DNA from: Candidatus Terasakiella magnetica
GTDB lineage: Bacteria > Pseudomonadota > Alphaproteobacteria > Rhodospirillales > Terasakiellaceae
Length of the DNA stretch: 38,872 nt
Assembly (NCBI RefSeq): GCF_900093605.1
Contig: NZ_FLYE01000009.1
Location: 1 to 38,872, forward strand
Direction: 5' to 3'
The first letter of the stretch is position 1, and the number at the start of each line of letters is the position of its first letter. The notes under the pieces are model-generated. The model ran no database searches, was not told the DNA's origin, and saw only the letters and a program-made list of their open reading frames with translations. Shown one piece after another: positions 27,669 to 35,658 of the stretch. The position numbers and the translations under genes were made by a program.

Positions 27669-27702
27669 AAAAGGGAATTCGACGCTAACCGAACTCCCTT
27701 TT
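27669..27702 (-). terminator. Rho-independent terminator of the Amt-MCP gene
   Basis: AAAAGGGAATTCG (27669-27681) pairs with CGAACTCCCTTTT (27690-27702) with one mismatch and an 8-base loop. On the minus strand it is followed by TTTTGTTTATTTTTG, a good T-tract, 23 bases after the stop codon. Confidence 0.88.
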
Positions 27703-27724
27703 GCCCAATGATAGTCTTTGAGGA

Positions 27725-30217
27725 CTATTCAGCCGCCTCTTGCGCCATCTTGTGAAGAGACAAGCTGCTCACCAGCTTGTTTAATTGTGCTGCTGATTTT
27801 GAAATTTCCTCAGCTTCGCCTTTTAAATCACGAGCCTGTGTATGGCTAAGGCTCGCCGCCTGTTTCACATCCAAAATACCTTCATTCAGGTTATCTGTCT
27901 GATGAGCGGCGTGGCCTGCCATGCTTGATGCATCGTGCGTATTGCTGGCAACACGGTTAATTTCAGAAGCGACATAAGTGGTCATATCCGTCATTTCACC
28001 AAGGCGACCAGAAATACGCCCTGCGGCAATAGACTGACGATCCACAGCACTGTCGATACCGTCTGCTGTTTCTTTGACATGCTCTACAAGGCCTGCGATT
28101 TTTTCCATCACATGTACCGCATCGCTCGCACCATTTTGCATTGTGGACACACGCTGTTCAATATCTGCAATCGCCTTTGCCGTTTGATTGGCGAGGTTCT
28201 TCACCTCACCCGCCACCACGGCAAACCCCTTGCCCGCTTCACCACTACGAGCAGCTTCAATCGTGGCATTTAAGGCCAGCATATTGGTCTGATTGGCAAT
28301 ATCACTGATCATATTCAAAACATCACTTGTTGCACGGGCAGCTTCGCCAAGGGCTTTCATCTTATCTTGACCTTCACGAACCTCCCCCACTGCATTGCTC
28401 AAAAGGCTTTGCGTCTGATCTGTCGATGAAGAAATTTCATCAATACTGCCCACGACACTGCGGATTTCATTCGCGACATTTTGGACAGTCTGCGACATTT
28501 CATCGGCATTTTCGGCAATGGTTTTAGCAAGGTTTCCTGCCTCACCAACACCGTCAGCCATTTTATTCATATCACCTGAGACATTCTGAGTTGTACTTTC
28601 CAGCTCAAAAGCCCGTGATTGGGTCTGTTCAGCCTGCGCGCTCAAGTCCGTTGACATGCTGGCAAGGTTTTGTGACGCACTGACGAGAACATCAGTGGTA
28701 TTTTTCATCCCCGTAACCAGTGAAGCATTACGATCCATGAGACGTTTGAAATAAAATGCAATTTCATCGGCCTCATCAGCTGCGATAAAATTTGCGTGGG
28801 GTTCCTCCTGTCCATCAGAACCTGCGAAAACATGTTCCATTTCACGCAGCACATGAGAGGCGCCCATGGTTGCAGCATGTTCAGCAAAGTTCAAACCGTT
28901 CAGTTCGTCTTCTTCAGAAACACGCATGCCACCTTCAAACATGGAATTAACAATTTTCAGGATAAAATAAGGTAAGACAAAGGCCCAAACAAAGGCTGTT
29001 GCAACACCAGTTGCCTGCACGCCCAATTGTGCCCACATACCCATTTCAAAAGTGCCTGCTGGTGCAACAAGCGCAAGCGCAAGTGTACCAAAAGCCCCGG
29101 CAACCCCATGCACAGATACCGCACCAACCACATCATCAGCTTTTAATTTCTTCTCAAGGAAATCAGCAGCAAGTACAACGACGACAGCACTGCCTGCCCC
29201 GATAAAGATTGCGCCCCACAGGCTCACCACATCACAGCCAGCCGTTATACCAACAAGCCCACCAAGCACGCCATTGATTGAACGGTCCGGGCGATAATGC
29301 CCATCGACTTTGCGCCCTAAAACCAAGCCAAACAGACCGCCTATTGCACCTGCAACCACCGTATTGGCAATGATATGTGCAAAAGCAGGAGTGCCTGCTG
29401 TTGTAGAGCCGCCATTAAATCCGATCCAGCCGATCCATAAAATGATGCAGCCAAATGTTGCCAGAACTGGGCTATGACCATTAATTTCAACAGGTTTGCC
29501 ATCTTGGTCATAACGGCCCAAACGCGGGCCAATAACCAACACAGCCGCCAAAGCCACCCAGCCCCCAACGGAGTGAACAACCGTTGAACCTGCAAAATCA
29601 ACAAAACCCATGGCAGCTAAGAACGGCTCGTTATCGCCATTAAGCAAATTGCCCCATGCCCAGTGACCAAAGACCGGATAGATCAATAAAGCGATTAAAA
29701 GCGTAACCGCAAGATAGCCGCCAAACTTCATACGCTCTGCAACTGCACCAGATACAATTGTTGCCGCAGTACCACAAAAGACCACTTGGAAAACAAAGAA
29801 GGTGAAGGTCCAATCTTCAACTTTGTCAAAAGCCAAAAGCTCCCAATCAAAGCCGACCAATCCACCAAGAGAATTCCCGAACATCAACATAAAACCAACA
29901 GCGCCAAAGCAAACAGTTGCTAAAATAAAGTCAGCAATATTTTTTTGCGCTACGTTAATTGAGTTTTTTGAGCGCACAAGACCTGCTTCCAATAAAAGGA
30001 AACCGCCCTGCATAAAAAAGACAAGACAAGCTGCAAGCATTGTCCAGATATGGTCAATATTAACCTGCTTCTGATTTAACTCATTTTCGAGAAAAGTGAG
30101 GCGTTCTTCTAATACTTTTGCGTCCATTGCCCACAAATCGCTAATTTGAGCAAGAAGAGTTATGACGACGAGTAGAGAGAAAACGATAGTCTTTGGTACT
30201 TTTTTTAATACCTTCAT
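27725..30217 (-). CDS. Ammonium transporter (Amt) fused to a chemoreceptor signalling domain
   Basis: An 830-residue fusion. Residues 1-30 look like a signal peptide, as in many Amt proteins, followed by a short coiled coil. Residues about 54-445 form a full Amt domain with 11 expected helices. Key AmtB positions are present: the binding-site aspartate (D207 in [10 protein letters not shown]), the twin histidines (H215, and H370 in VSVHGVAG), and [10 protein letters not shown] for the inner gate. The C-terminal tail [17 protein letters not shown] is the normal Amt cytoplasmic tail. After a linker (445-480) comes an MCP domain with hairpin tip [20 protein letters not shown] (636-655) and [16 protein letters not shown]. 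No HAMP lies between. ATG 30217 has GGAG 8 bases upstream. A sigma-54 promoter precedes it. No glnK is adjacent. It probably signals ammonium to CheA. Confidence 0.94.
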   Translation of the reverse strand: MKVLKKVPKTIVFSLLVVITLLAQISDLWAMDAKVLEERLTFLENELNQKQVNIDHIWTMLAACLVFFMQGGFLLLEAGLVRSKNSINVAQKNIADFILATVCFGAVGFMLMFGNSLGGLVGFDWELLAFDKVEDWTFTFFVFQVVFCGTAATIVSGAVAERMKFGGYLAVTLLIALLIYPVFGHWAWGNLLNGDNEPFLAAMGFVDFAGSTVVHSVGGWVALAAVLVIGPRLGRYDQDGKPVEINGHSPVLATFGCIILWIGWIGFNGGSTTAGTPAFAHIIANTVVAGAIGGLFGLVLGRKVDGHYRPDRSINGVLGGLVGITAGCDVVSLWGAIFIGAGSAVVVVLAADFLEKKLKADDVVGAVSVHGVAGAFGTLALALVAPAGTFEMGMWAQLGVQATGVATAFVWAFVLPYFILKIVNSMFEGGMRVSEEDELNGLNFAEHAATMGASHVLREMEHVFAGSDGQEEPHANFIAADEADEIAFYFKRLMDRNASLVTGMKNTTDVLVSASQNLASMSTDLSAQAEQTQSRAFELESTTQNVSGDMNKMADGVGEAGNLAKTIAENADEMSQTVQNVANEIRSVVGSIDEISSSTDQTQSLLSNAVGEVREGQDKMKALGEAARATSDVLNMISDIANQTNMLALNATIEAARSGEAGKGFAVVAGEVKNLANQTAKAIADIEQRVSTMQNGASDAVHVMEKIAGLVEHVKETADGIDSAVDRQSIAAGRISGRLGEMTDMTTYVASEINRVASNTHDASSMAGHAAHQTDNLNEGILDVKQAASLSHTQARDLKGEAEEISKSAAQLNKLVSSLSLHKMAQEAAE

Positions 30218-30280
30218 TGATATTCTCCATTCCATAGTAACGACGGTGCTGATTAACGTCTCAGCCTTTAGGAATAAAAG

Positions 30281-30296
30281 AGCAAAACCAATGCCA
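30281..30296 (-). promoter_or_regulatory. Sigma-54 (RpoN) promoter of the Amt-MCP gene
   Basis: The minus strand reads TGGCATTGGTTTTGCT, matching the consensus TGGCAYRNNNNTTGCW at all but one position. GG and GC are separated by exactly 10 bases. The predicted transcription start is near 30270, giving a leader of about 53 bases before ATG 30217. Confidence 0.75.
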
Positions 30297-30483
30297 GTTT
30301 TTTTGAAAGGGCAGAAACCCTCACTTTTTAAAAATCAGGAATTCAAAATCCAGATTCCTTTAGAATGATTAAAAAATGTGCAATGATCATAAGTTAAACA
30401 TTTGCTCGTTTTTTAATCATAAATTTTGTGCAGCGCGTCATTTTCATAAGCCTTTGTTTTGCAAAGACAAAAGTATGATTTTT

Positions 30484-30500
30484 CGCACTATTCTTTTGTA
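30484..30500. promoter_or_regulatory. Possible NtrC-binding site
   Basis: CGCACTATTCTTTTGTA matches 12 of 17 positions of the enteric NtrC consensus (TGCACTATTTTGGTGCA), with one half-site (GCACTATT) strong and the other weak. It lies about 220 bases upstream of the predicted sigma-54 start, within enhancer range. A chance match in AT-rich DNA is quite possible. Confidence 0.3.
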
Positions 30501-30524
30501 TAGACCGTCATCTAAAGAGGTAAG

Positions 30525-31331
30525 TTATTTACCCTTACCCGGTCCGCCACTGCGCCCGTTTGACAAGAAAGCCACAATACCGCGTAAGGTCTGGACCTCT
30601 TGTAAGGTCAATTCCACACGGGCAAAAATATTGCGGATATTGCGCACCATGGAGGGGCGCTTTTCTTCAATGCGCAGGAAGCCGGAGTCATCAAGCTCAC
30701 GCTCAAGATGCTCATAAAACCCGATGACTTCTTCCTTGGTTGCCGGACGCGCCATCTTGCTTCTGGTCTCAGGAATATAACGCTCTTCAGTGTCATCATT
30801 CATCGTGTACCATTCATAACCGATGAGCAAAACCGCCTGAGCGAGATTGAGCGAGGCAAAGGCTGGATTTAGCGGCAAATGCAAAATCGCATCACACATG
30901 GCCACATCATCATTATGTAAGCCCTTGGCTTCCTTACCAAAAAGAATACCTGTTTTTAACTCCCGCGTAGCAAGTTCCACAGACTCTTTTGCCGCCTGCC
31001 TTGGCGTGACCATGGCCTTCACCATATCGCGCGGGCGTGCCGTTGTAGCATAGATGGTTTCCAAATCAGCTACGGCTTCTTTGGTGGAGGTAAAGAAACG
31101 TGCACGGTCCAACACAAGGCGAGCACCCGAGCTGCATTTTTCCGCCTTATCGCGATCCCAGCCCTCGCGCGGGTTTACGATACGCAGATCGATTAAACCA
31201 CAATTAAGCATGGCACGCGCCACCATACCGATATTTTCCCCAAGTTGGGGTTCTACCAAAATAATAGCTGGCGCATCCTCACGGCAAAAATCTGCGGCTT
31301 CGGATTTGCGACGACGATCAGTTCCCGCCAT
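30525..31331 (-). CDS. trmJ: tRNA (cytidine/uridine-2'-O)-methyltransferase TrmJ
   Basis: TrmJ is a SPOUT-fold enzyme that 2'-O-methylates position 32 of several tRNAs using S-adenosylmethionine. The 268-residue protein has IILVEPQLGENIGMVARAMLNCG (motif 1 with the N and R residues), LKTGILFGKEAKGLHNDDVA (motif 2) and HLPLNPAFASLNLAQAVLLI (motif 3, forming the knot). ATG 31331 has AGGAG 10 bases upstream. Its start overlaps the end of cimA by 14 bases, so the two are translationally coupled. The pairing with cimA has no obvious biochemical logic. Confidence 0.92.
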   Translation of the reverse strand: MAGTDRRRKSEAADFCREDAPAIILVEPQLGENIGMVARAMLNCGLIDLRIVNPREGWDRDKAEKCSSGARLVLDRARFFTSTKEAVADLETIYATTARPRDMVKAMVTPRQAAKESVELATRELKTGILFGKEAKGLHNDDVAMCDAILHLPLNPAFASLNLAQAVLLIGYEWYTMNDDTEERYIPETRSKMARPATKEEVIGFYEHLERELDDSGFLRIEEKRPSMVRNIRNIFARVELTLQEVQTLRGIVAFLSNGRSGGPGKGK

Positions 31332-32928
31332 GAGCTTTCACTCCTGACTTATAGAGTTTGTAAATCAAGCTATCGCGTAAAGCCTCGTATGAGGCATCAA
31401 TGATGTTTGAAGACATGCCAACAGTGGTCCATGTATTGCCCTGACCATCGGCACTTTCAATCATCACCCGTGTGATCGCACCTGTGGCCTGATCACCATC
31501 CAGAATACGCACCTTAAAATCGACCAAATGCAGGCTTTCCAAATCTGGATAGACCGGGATGAGAATTTTGCGCAAGGCCGCATCCAGTGCATTGACCGGA
31601 CCGTTGCCTTCTGCCACATCCATAATGCGTTTATCACCAATAAACAGCTTTACGGTTGTTTCTGACATTTGATTAACATGGGCATGGCGCTTATCCCACA
31701 CACGCTCATCAATCACGCGGAAACTTTCAAGGCGGAAATATTCCGGCACAGCCTCCAGATGGCGACGCGCAAGAAGCTCAAAACTCGCATCCGCCCCATC
31801 ATAGGAATAGCCACTACTTTCCAGTTCTTTAATCTTATCCAAAAGAACATTGACCTTGGCATCTTTTGGGTCCACATCAAGACCAACTTCGCGAAACTTC
31901 GCCACCAAGTTTGAACGTCCGGCCTGATTAGACATAATGATCGTGCGTTTATTACCCACGCTTTCAGGATTTACATGTTCATAACAGCTCGGGTCTTTTT
32001 CAATGGCTGAAACATGTAAGCCCCCCTTATGGGCAAAGGCGGATTCGCCAACATAGGCCGCATTGCGTGCAGGTGCGCGGTTAAGGCGCTCATCCAACAA
32101 TCGTGAAACGGTGACAAGGCGTTTAAGGCCTTCTTTGCTCACCCCTGTTTCAAAGCCCATCTTTAACATTAAGGACGGCAAGATAGAGATCAGGTTGGCA
32201 TTGCCACAACGCTCGCCAAGGCCATTGAGTGTGCCTTGGATTTGACGCACGCCCATGCGCACAGCAGCAAGGGAGTTTGCAACCGCATTGCCCGTATCAT
32301 CATGGCAATGAATACCCAGATGGGAGCCCGGGATATGTTTGGTCACTTCCCCCACAATCGCCTCAATCTCATCGGGCAATGTGCCGCCATTGGTGTCACA
32401 CATGACAATCCAGCGCGCACCGGCTTCATAAGCTGCTTTACAACATTCAAGGGCAAACTCGGGGTTTGCTTTATAGCCATCAAAGAAATGTTCCGCATCA
32501 AACATGGCCTCACCGGCCTTGTCTTTCACATAGGCAATGGAATCGGCAATCATGGCGACGTTTTCAGAACGTTCAATCTCCAAGGCCACATCAACTTGGA
32601 AATCCCAGCTTTTGCCCACAAGTGTGATGGTTTTCACGCCCGTATTGACCAAACCACTTAGGCCCGGATCATTATCGGCACTGCGCCCGGGGCGACGTGT
32701 CATGCCAAACGCACTTAAAACCGCCGTCTCCAGTTTTGGCGGATTGGCAAAGAAATCATCATCGGTCGGGTTGGCACCGGGCCAGCCGCCTTCCACATAA
32801 TCAATGCCCAAACGATCAAGCTCAATGGCAATCGCAACCTTGTCAGCCGCGCTAAAATCCACACCTTGTGTCTGCGCCCCGTCGCGCAGCGTGCTATCAT
32901 ACAGATAGACTCGATTATCGTTGGTCAT
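31318..32928 (-). CDS. cimA: (R)-citramalate synthase CimA
   Basis: CimA condenses pyruvate and acetyl-CoA to (R)-citramalate, opening the threonine-independent route to isoleucine. The 536-residue protein starts with VYLYDSTLRDGAQTQGVDFS, the metal- and substrate-binding start of the HMGL-like barrel, and has YVEGGWPGANPTDDDFF and the metal ligands in GIHCHDDTGNAVANSLAAV. The C-terminal LeuA-type allosteric domain covers about 400-530. The YVEGGWPGANPTD segment separates the CimA group from leuA and homocitrate synthases. Isoleucine feedback is expected for the family. It begins divergently from the DIDALFD-tailed gene, with 211 bases between. Confidence 0.93.
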   Translation of the reverse strand: MTNDNRVYLYDSTLRDGAQTQGVDFSAADKVAIAIELDRLGIDYVEGGWPGANPTDDDFFANPPKLETAVLSAFGMTRRPGRSADNDPGLSGLVNTGVKTITLVGKSWDFQVDVALEIERSENVAMIADSIAYVKDKAGEAMFDAEHFFDGYKANPEFALECCKAAYEAGARWIVMCDTNGGTLPDEIEAIVGEVTKHIPGSHLGIHCHDDTGNAVANSLAAVRMGVRQIQGTLNGLGERCGNANLISILPSLMLKMGFETGVSKEGLKRLVTVSRLLDERLNRAPARNAAYVGESAFAHKGGLHVSAIEKDPSCYEHVNPESVGNKRTIIMSNQAGRSNLVAKFREVGLDVDPKDAKVNVLLDKIKELESSGYSYDGADASFELLARRHLEAVPEYFRLESFRVIDERVWDKRHAHVNQMSETTVKLFIGDKRIMDVAEGNGPVNALDAALRKILIPVYPDLESLHLVDFKVRILDGDQATGAITRVMIESADGQGNTWTTVGMSSNIIDASYEALRDSLIYKLYKSGVKAHGGN

Positions 32929-33139
32929 TGTTCTTTGTCATCCTTATCAGAATATTCGCGCGCGAGAATGCAAAATTATGACCATTTACTCAAGCCTTCC
33001 TTTGCAAAATCGTACGTATTTTTGCTTAAGCCTTCCAAAATGTTATATAGTTTTGTATTTATAGGATTGGGGATGTAAGAAAAATTTAATAAGTTAAAAA
33101 TATAAATAAACGAGAACACTCAAAACTAAGAGGCGCAAC

Positions 33140-33664
33140 GTGGTAGAGGGCATCAGCCCAGAATTTGAGACCTGTCAAGCAAAGGTCAAGGGCACCAACA
33201 TCAACGAAGAGACGTTGTTGGCAACAGATTATCTGAACCATTTCAATGAAGTGGTGATGATGATTGACATGTTGCCAGATATGCCCGATTGCCTAGACAT
33301 GGTCAAAGACTGGCAACCCAAACCCTATAAAGATCATTTTCGTGACAGCACAATTGCCGATAAAGATTTGGCTGTTGACGTTTACGATCATGCGATGCCG
33401 TTTGTTAGAAAAGCCTTTGAAGATACAATTTCCAAAGTCGACGCTGCTATTTTCCAAGCCATTAGCGATGCAGAAGCCGCCATTGAAACCGGGGATATGG
33501 AATTTCTTCGCTTTAAAGTCAGCGAATCGGCGACAGAAATCCACCGCCTGCAAGACCGCCTGAGTGCCATTATTCACGGCACGGCCGACCTTAGTGGTGA
33601 AATGGTTGAAGAAGAAGACCAAATTACTATGGATCAGAACGATATCGACGCCCTGTTCGATTAA
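33140..33664 (+). CDS. Helical protein of unknown function with FliM-like C-terminal peptide
   Basis: I do not recognise this 174-residue protein. It begins with GTG (33140) preceded by AGAGG 6 bases upstream. It has no signal peptide or membrane segment and looks helical throughout, with acidic stretches. Its last residues, ITMDQNDIDALFD, match the peptide type at the N-terminus of FliM (SQDEIDALL), which binds phosphorylated CheY, and at the C-terminus of alphaproteobacterial CheZ-like proteins (SQDDIDALF). The CheZ catalytic segment (QDITGQ) is not present, so this is not an ordinary CheZ. The cyclase gene follows after 80 bases on the same strand, which suggests a shared transcript. A role in motility or response-regulator binding is inference only. 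Confidence 0.8.
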   Translation: MVEGISPEFETCQAKVKGTNINEETLLATDYLNHFNEVVMMIDMLPDMPDCLDMVKDWQPKPYKDHFRDSTIADKDLAVDVYDHAMPFVRKAFEDTISKVDAAIFQAISDAEAAIETGDMEFLRFKVSESATEIHRLQDRLSAIIHGTADLSGEMVEEEDQITMDQNDIDALFD

Positions 33665-33744
33665 TTTTATCAACAAGTACAAGTCTCTCTTTTCAAAGCG
33701 CAAATCTTCGTTCATCCTGAAAGAAATCGCAAATAAGGATCGAG

Positions 33745-35658
33745 ATGGGTACGCACGACAATCAGACCTATGAAGTCCAAGTCTATAACAATGGACGATG
33801 GCAAGTGCAGGCGCGCTATCCTTATCAAGAACGCGTCGTTGCCATTCATGAAGCCAAAGAGCTTGATCATGATAAAGTCGGCCTTGCCATTCGTGTTATT
33901 TTAGAAGATTACAACCCCGATAACGGGCGCCATATGGAATCCCTCATCTGGCGTAATAAGGTTGAGCCTAAAAAGAAAAAAGTTGCACGCACCCGCTCAG
34001 CCAACAGTTGGGCAGATATGGCGGTATCTTCTGATGGTCGGGTTGGCTACCTGTCTGAAGATGTGGATATGTTTCTCGCTGAAGATGACCCAAGTGAGCG
34101 ACTTAAAGCCCATGTCACCCCTGCGATGTTTTTGGGCATTTGCTTTAGTATCCTTGCCATTGGCCTTGGGGCGGGCGGGGCTGCTGCGGGATTGCTATAT
34201 CTATTGATTAAGGGAATGAGCCTCACTGTGGCTGAACATGCCCAGAAGATGATTTTAATGGCAATGTTCAGCATCGTTTTCATCATTGCTGCCACATCGA
34301 CCTACAGCCGCTATGCCGCACGTTTTGAACTCAACCCCTTTCGCAAAAAGAAGAAGCCGACACCAACTGTTGAAAAATCAAAGATTTCACAAGAGATGGA
34401 AAAAGCAGCTGAGGCCATTGATAAAATGGAAGCCGCTGAGCCTGCCCCCGAGCCAGAAGCTGAAGAAGAGTTTGATTTTCACGAGTATATTGATGAAAGC
34501 GAAACCGAGACAGAAGAAGAAATAAAGGAAGTTGCTTTTTCACAAGAGGCTGAAAAACAAAAAGCCTTTTTGATCAATTTCCTTGGCGTCACCCTTGGCG
34601 CACTTAAAGGGCCCGATGCCAGTATGGAAACCTTAAACCGTTTTGGCCTTAATCTGTTTATGTCCGGTGCGGTCCTCAGGTTAGCAAAGGACCATGGGCT
34701 TAGTGATGATGAAACGACTTTGATCCTGCGCCGCCTTCTTGAAATGTTAGGGGCAAAGCCGGACCAAGCCGATCGTTTTGTCAGTGAATTTGGTAAATAT
34801 CTTGAAAATGATCGCCATATCAATCTGTTTAAACAAAGCGGGGATATTGCCGCGCGTCTTTCAAACGGGGATACATCAGCCCAATTAATCATACGTGATG
34901 TGATGCAAGAATGGGTGAACTGGAAGCCCCCTGTTGATGAAAAGATCAACCCACACCTGCTCACCATTATGTTTACTGATATGGTTGGCTCAACAGACCT
35001 GACCACCAAACATGGTGATTTTGCTGCCCAAGAAGTGCTAAAAGCCCATGACCTGATTGTGCGCACCGCGCTCACCAACCTTGACGGGCTTGAGATCAAG
35101 CATTTAGGGGATGGGATTATGGCCTCTTTTAAAGACCATAACAAAGCCTTGGAAGCCGCGGTTGAAATTCACAAACGGGTTGAGGGCAACAATAACGCCG
35201 ATCCGGAATTCCCCTTACATATTCGCATTGGGCTACATGCGGGTGAGCCCATTAAGAAAAACAACGATCTGTTTGGTACCGCAGTTCAACTGGCCGCACG
35301 TTTATGTGATTTCACGCCCAGTGACTCGATCTCCATCTCCCCTGATCTTGTTGAGCTCTGTGGTGAAAAACCCATCTATAGCTTTCTTGACCAAGGTCCA
35401 CAGGAATTAAAAGGCTTTGATGAGCCTAAAAATGTCTTCCAACTTGATTGGACGGCCCCACCGCTTCAATATCCAGATGAAGAACTTGAGGCCGTAATTG
35501 AGGGAGAAGCCCCTCTGGGCGAGGAGCCCCACGCCCCTGACATGGATGTGCAAGCCCCACAAGAAGAGCCCGAAATTGACAAAGGTTTTGATGAAGGGCT
35601 CGTGGTTAAAGAAACTGTCGAGGAAACGCCTAAAAACGTTTCAACACCAGAGACGTAA
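33745..35658 (+). CDS. Membrane class III adenylate cyclase
   Basis: A 637-residue protein. Residues 7-70 form an unrecognised domain (QTYEVQVYNNGRWQVQARYP and EAKELDHDKVGLAIRVILED). Two membrane helices lie at about 126-155 and 168-188. A charged Lys/Glu/Pro linker (196-270) and a helical domain (270-395) follow. The catalytic domain covers about 403-570, with metal-binding D412 (FTDMVGST) and D456 (HLGDG), and adenine-specifying K452 and D508. The transition-state arginine R519 is present, but the usual asparagine before it is Q515 (VQLAAR). The enzyme should make cAMP, possibly at altered rate. The tail (575-637) is acidic and Pro-rich. ATG 33745 has AAGGA upstream. The gene overlaps the convergent phosphatase by 29 bp. 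Confidence 0.9.
   Translation: MGTHDNQTYEVQVYNNGRWQVQARYPYQERVVAIHEAKELDHDKVGLAIRVILEDYNPDNGRHMESLIWRNKVEPKKKKVARTRSANSWADMAVSSDGRVGYLSEDVDMFLAEDDPSERLKAHVTPAMFLGICFSILAIGLGAGGAAAGLLYLLIKGMSLTVAEHAQKMILMAMFSIVFIIAATSTYSRYAARFELNPFRKKKKPTPTVEKSKISQEMEKAAEAIDKMEAAEPAPEPEAEEEFDFHEYIDESETETEEEIKEVAFSQEAEKQKAFLINFLGVTLGALKGPDASMETLNRFGLNLFMSGAVLRLAKDHGLSDDETTLILRRLLEMLGAKPDQADRFVSEFGKYLENDRHINLFKQSGDIAARLSNGDTSAQLIIRDVMQEWVNWKPPVDEKINPHLLTIMFTDMVGSTDLTTKHGDFAAQEVLKAHDLIVRTALTNLDGLEIKHLGDGIMASFKDHNKALEAAVEIHKRVEGNNNADPEFPLHIRIGLHAGEPIKKNNDLFGTAVQLAARLCDFTPSDSISISPDLVELCGEKPIYSFLDQGPQELKGFDEPKNVFQLDWTAPPLQYPDEELEAVIEGEAPLGEEPHAPDMDVQAPQEEPEIDKGFDEGLVVKETVEETPKNVSTPET

Larger units (their letters stand above)
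30218..30524. other. Intergenic region upstream of the Amt-MCP gene
   Basis: No reading frame is credible here. It contains the sigma-54 promoter (30281-30296), a possible NtrC-like site (30484-30500), and two small dyads: AGGG/CCCT around 30307-30320, and AGGAAT/ATTCCT around 30338-30360. No terminator for trmJ is evident. Confidence 0.6.

Noticed and set aside
34479-35144. Minus-strand frame of 221 codons inside the adenylate cyclase gene
   Set aside because: Ser/Arg-rich shadow with no domain; the opposite strand encodes clear catalytic motifs.
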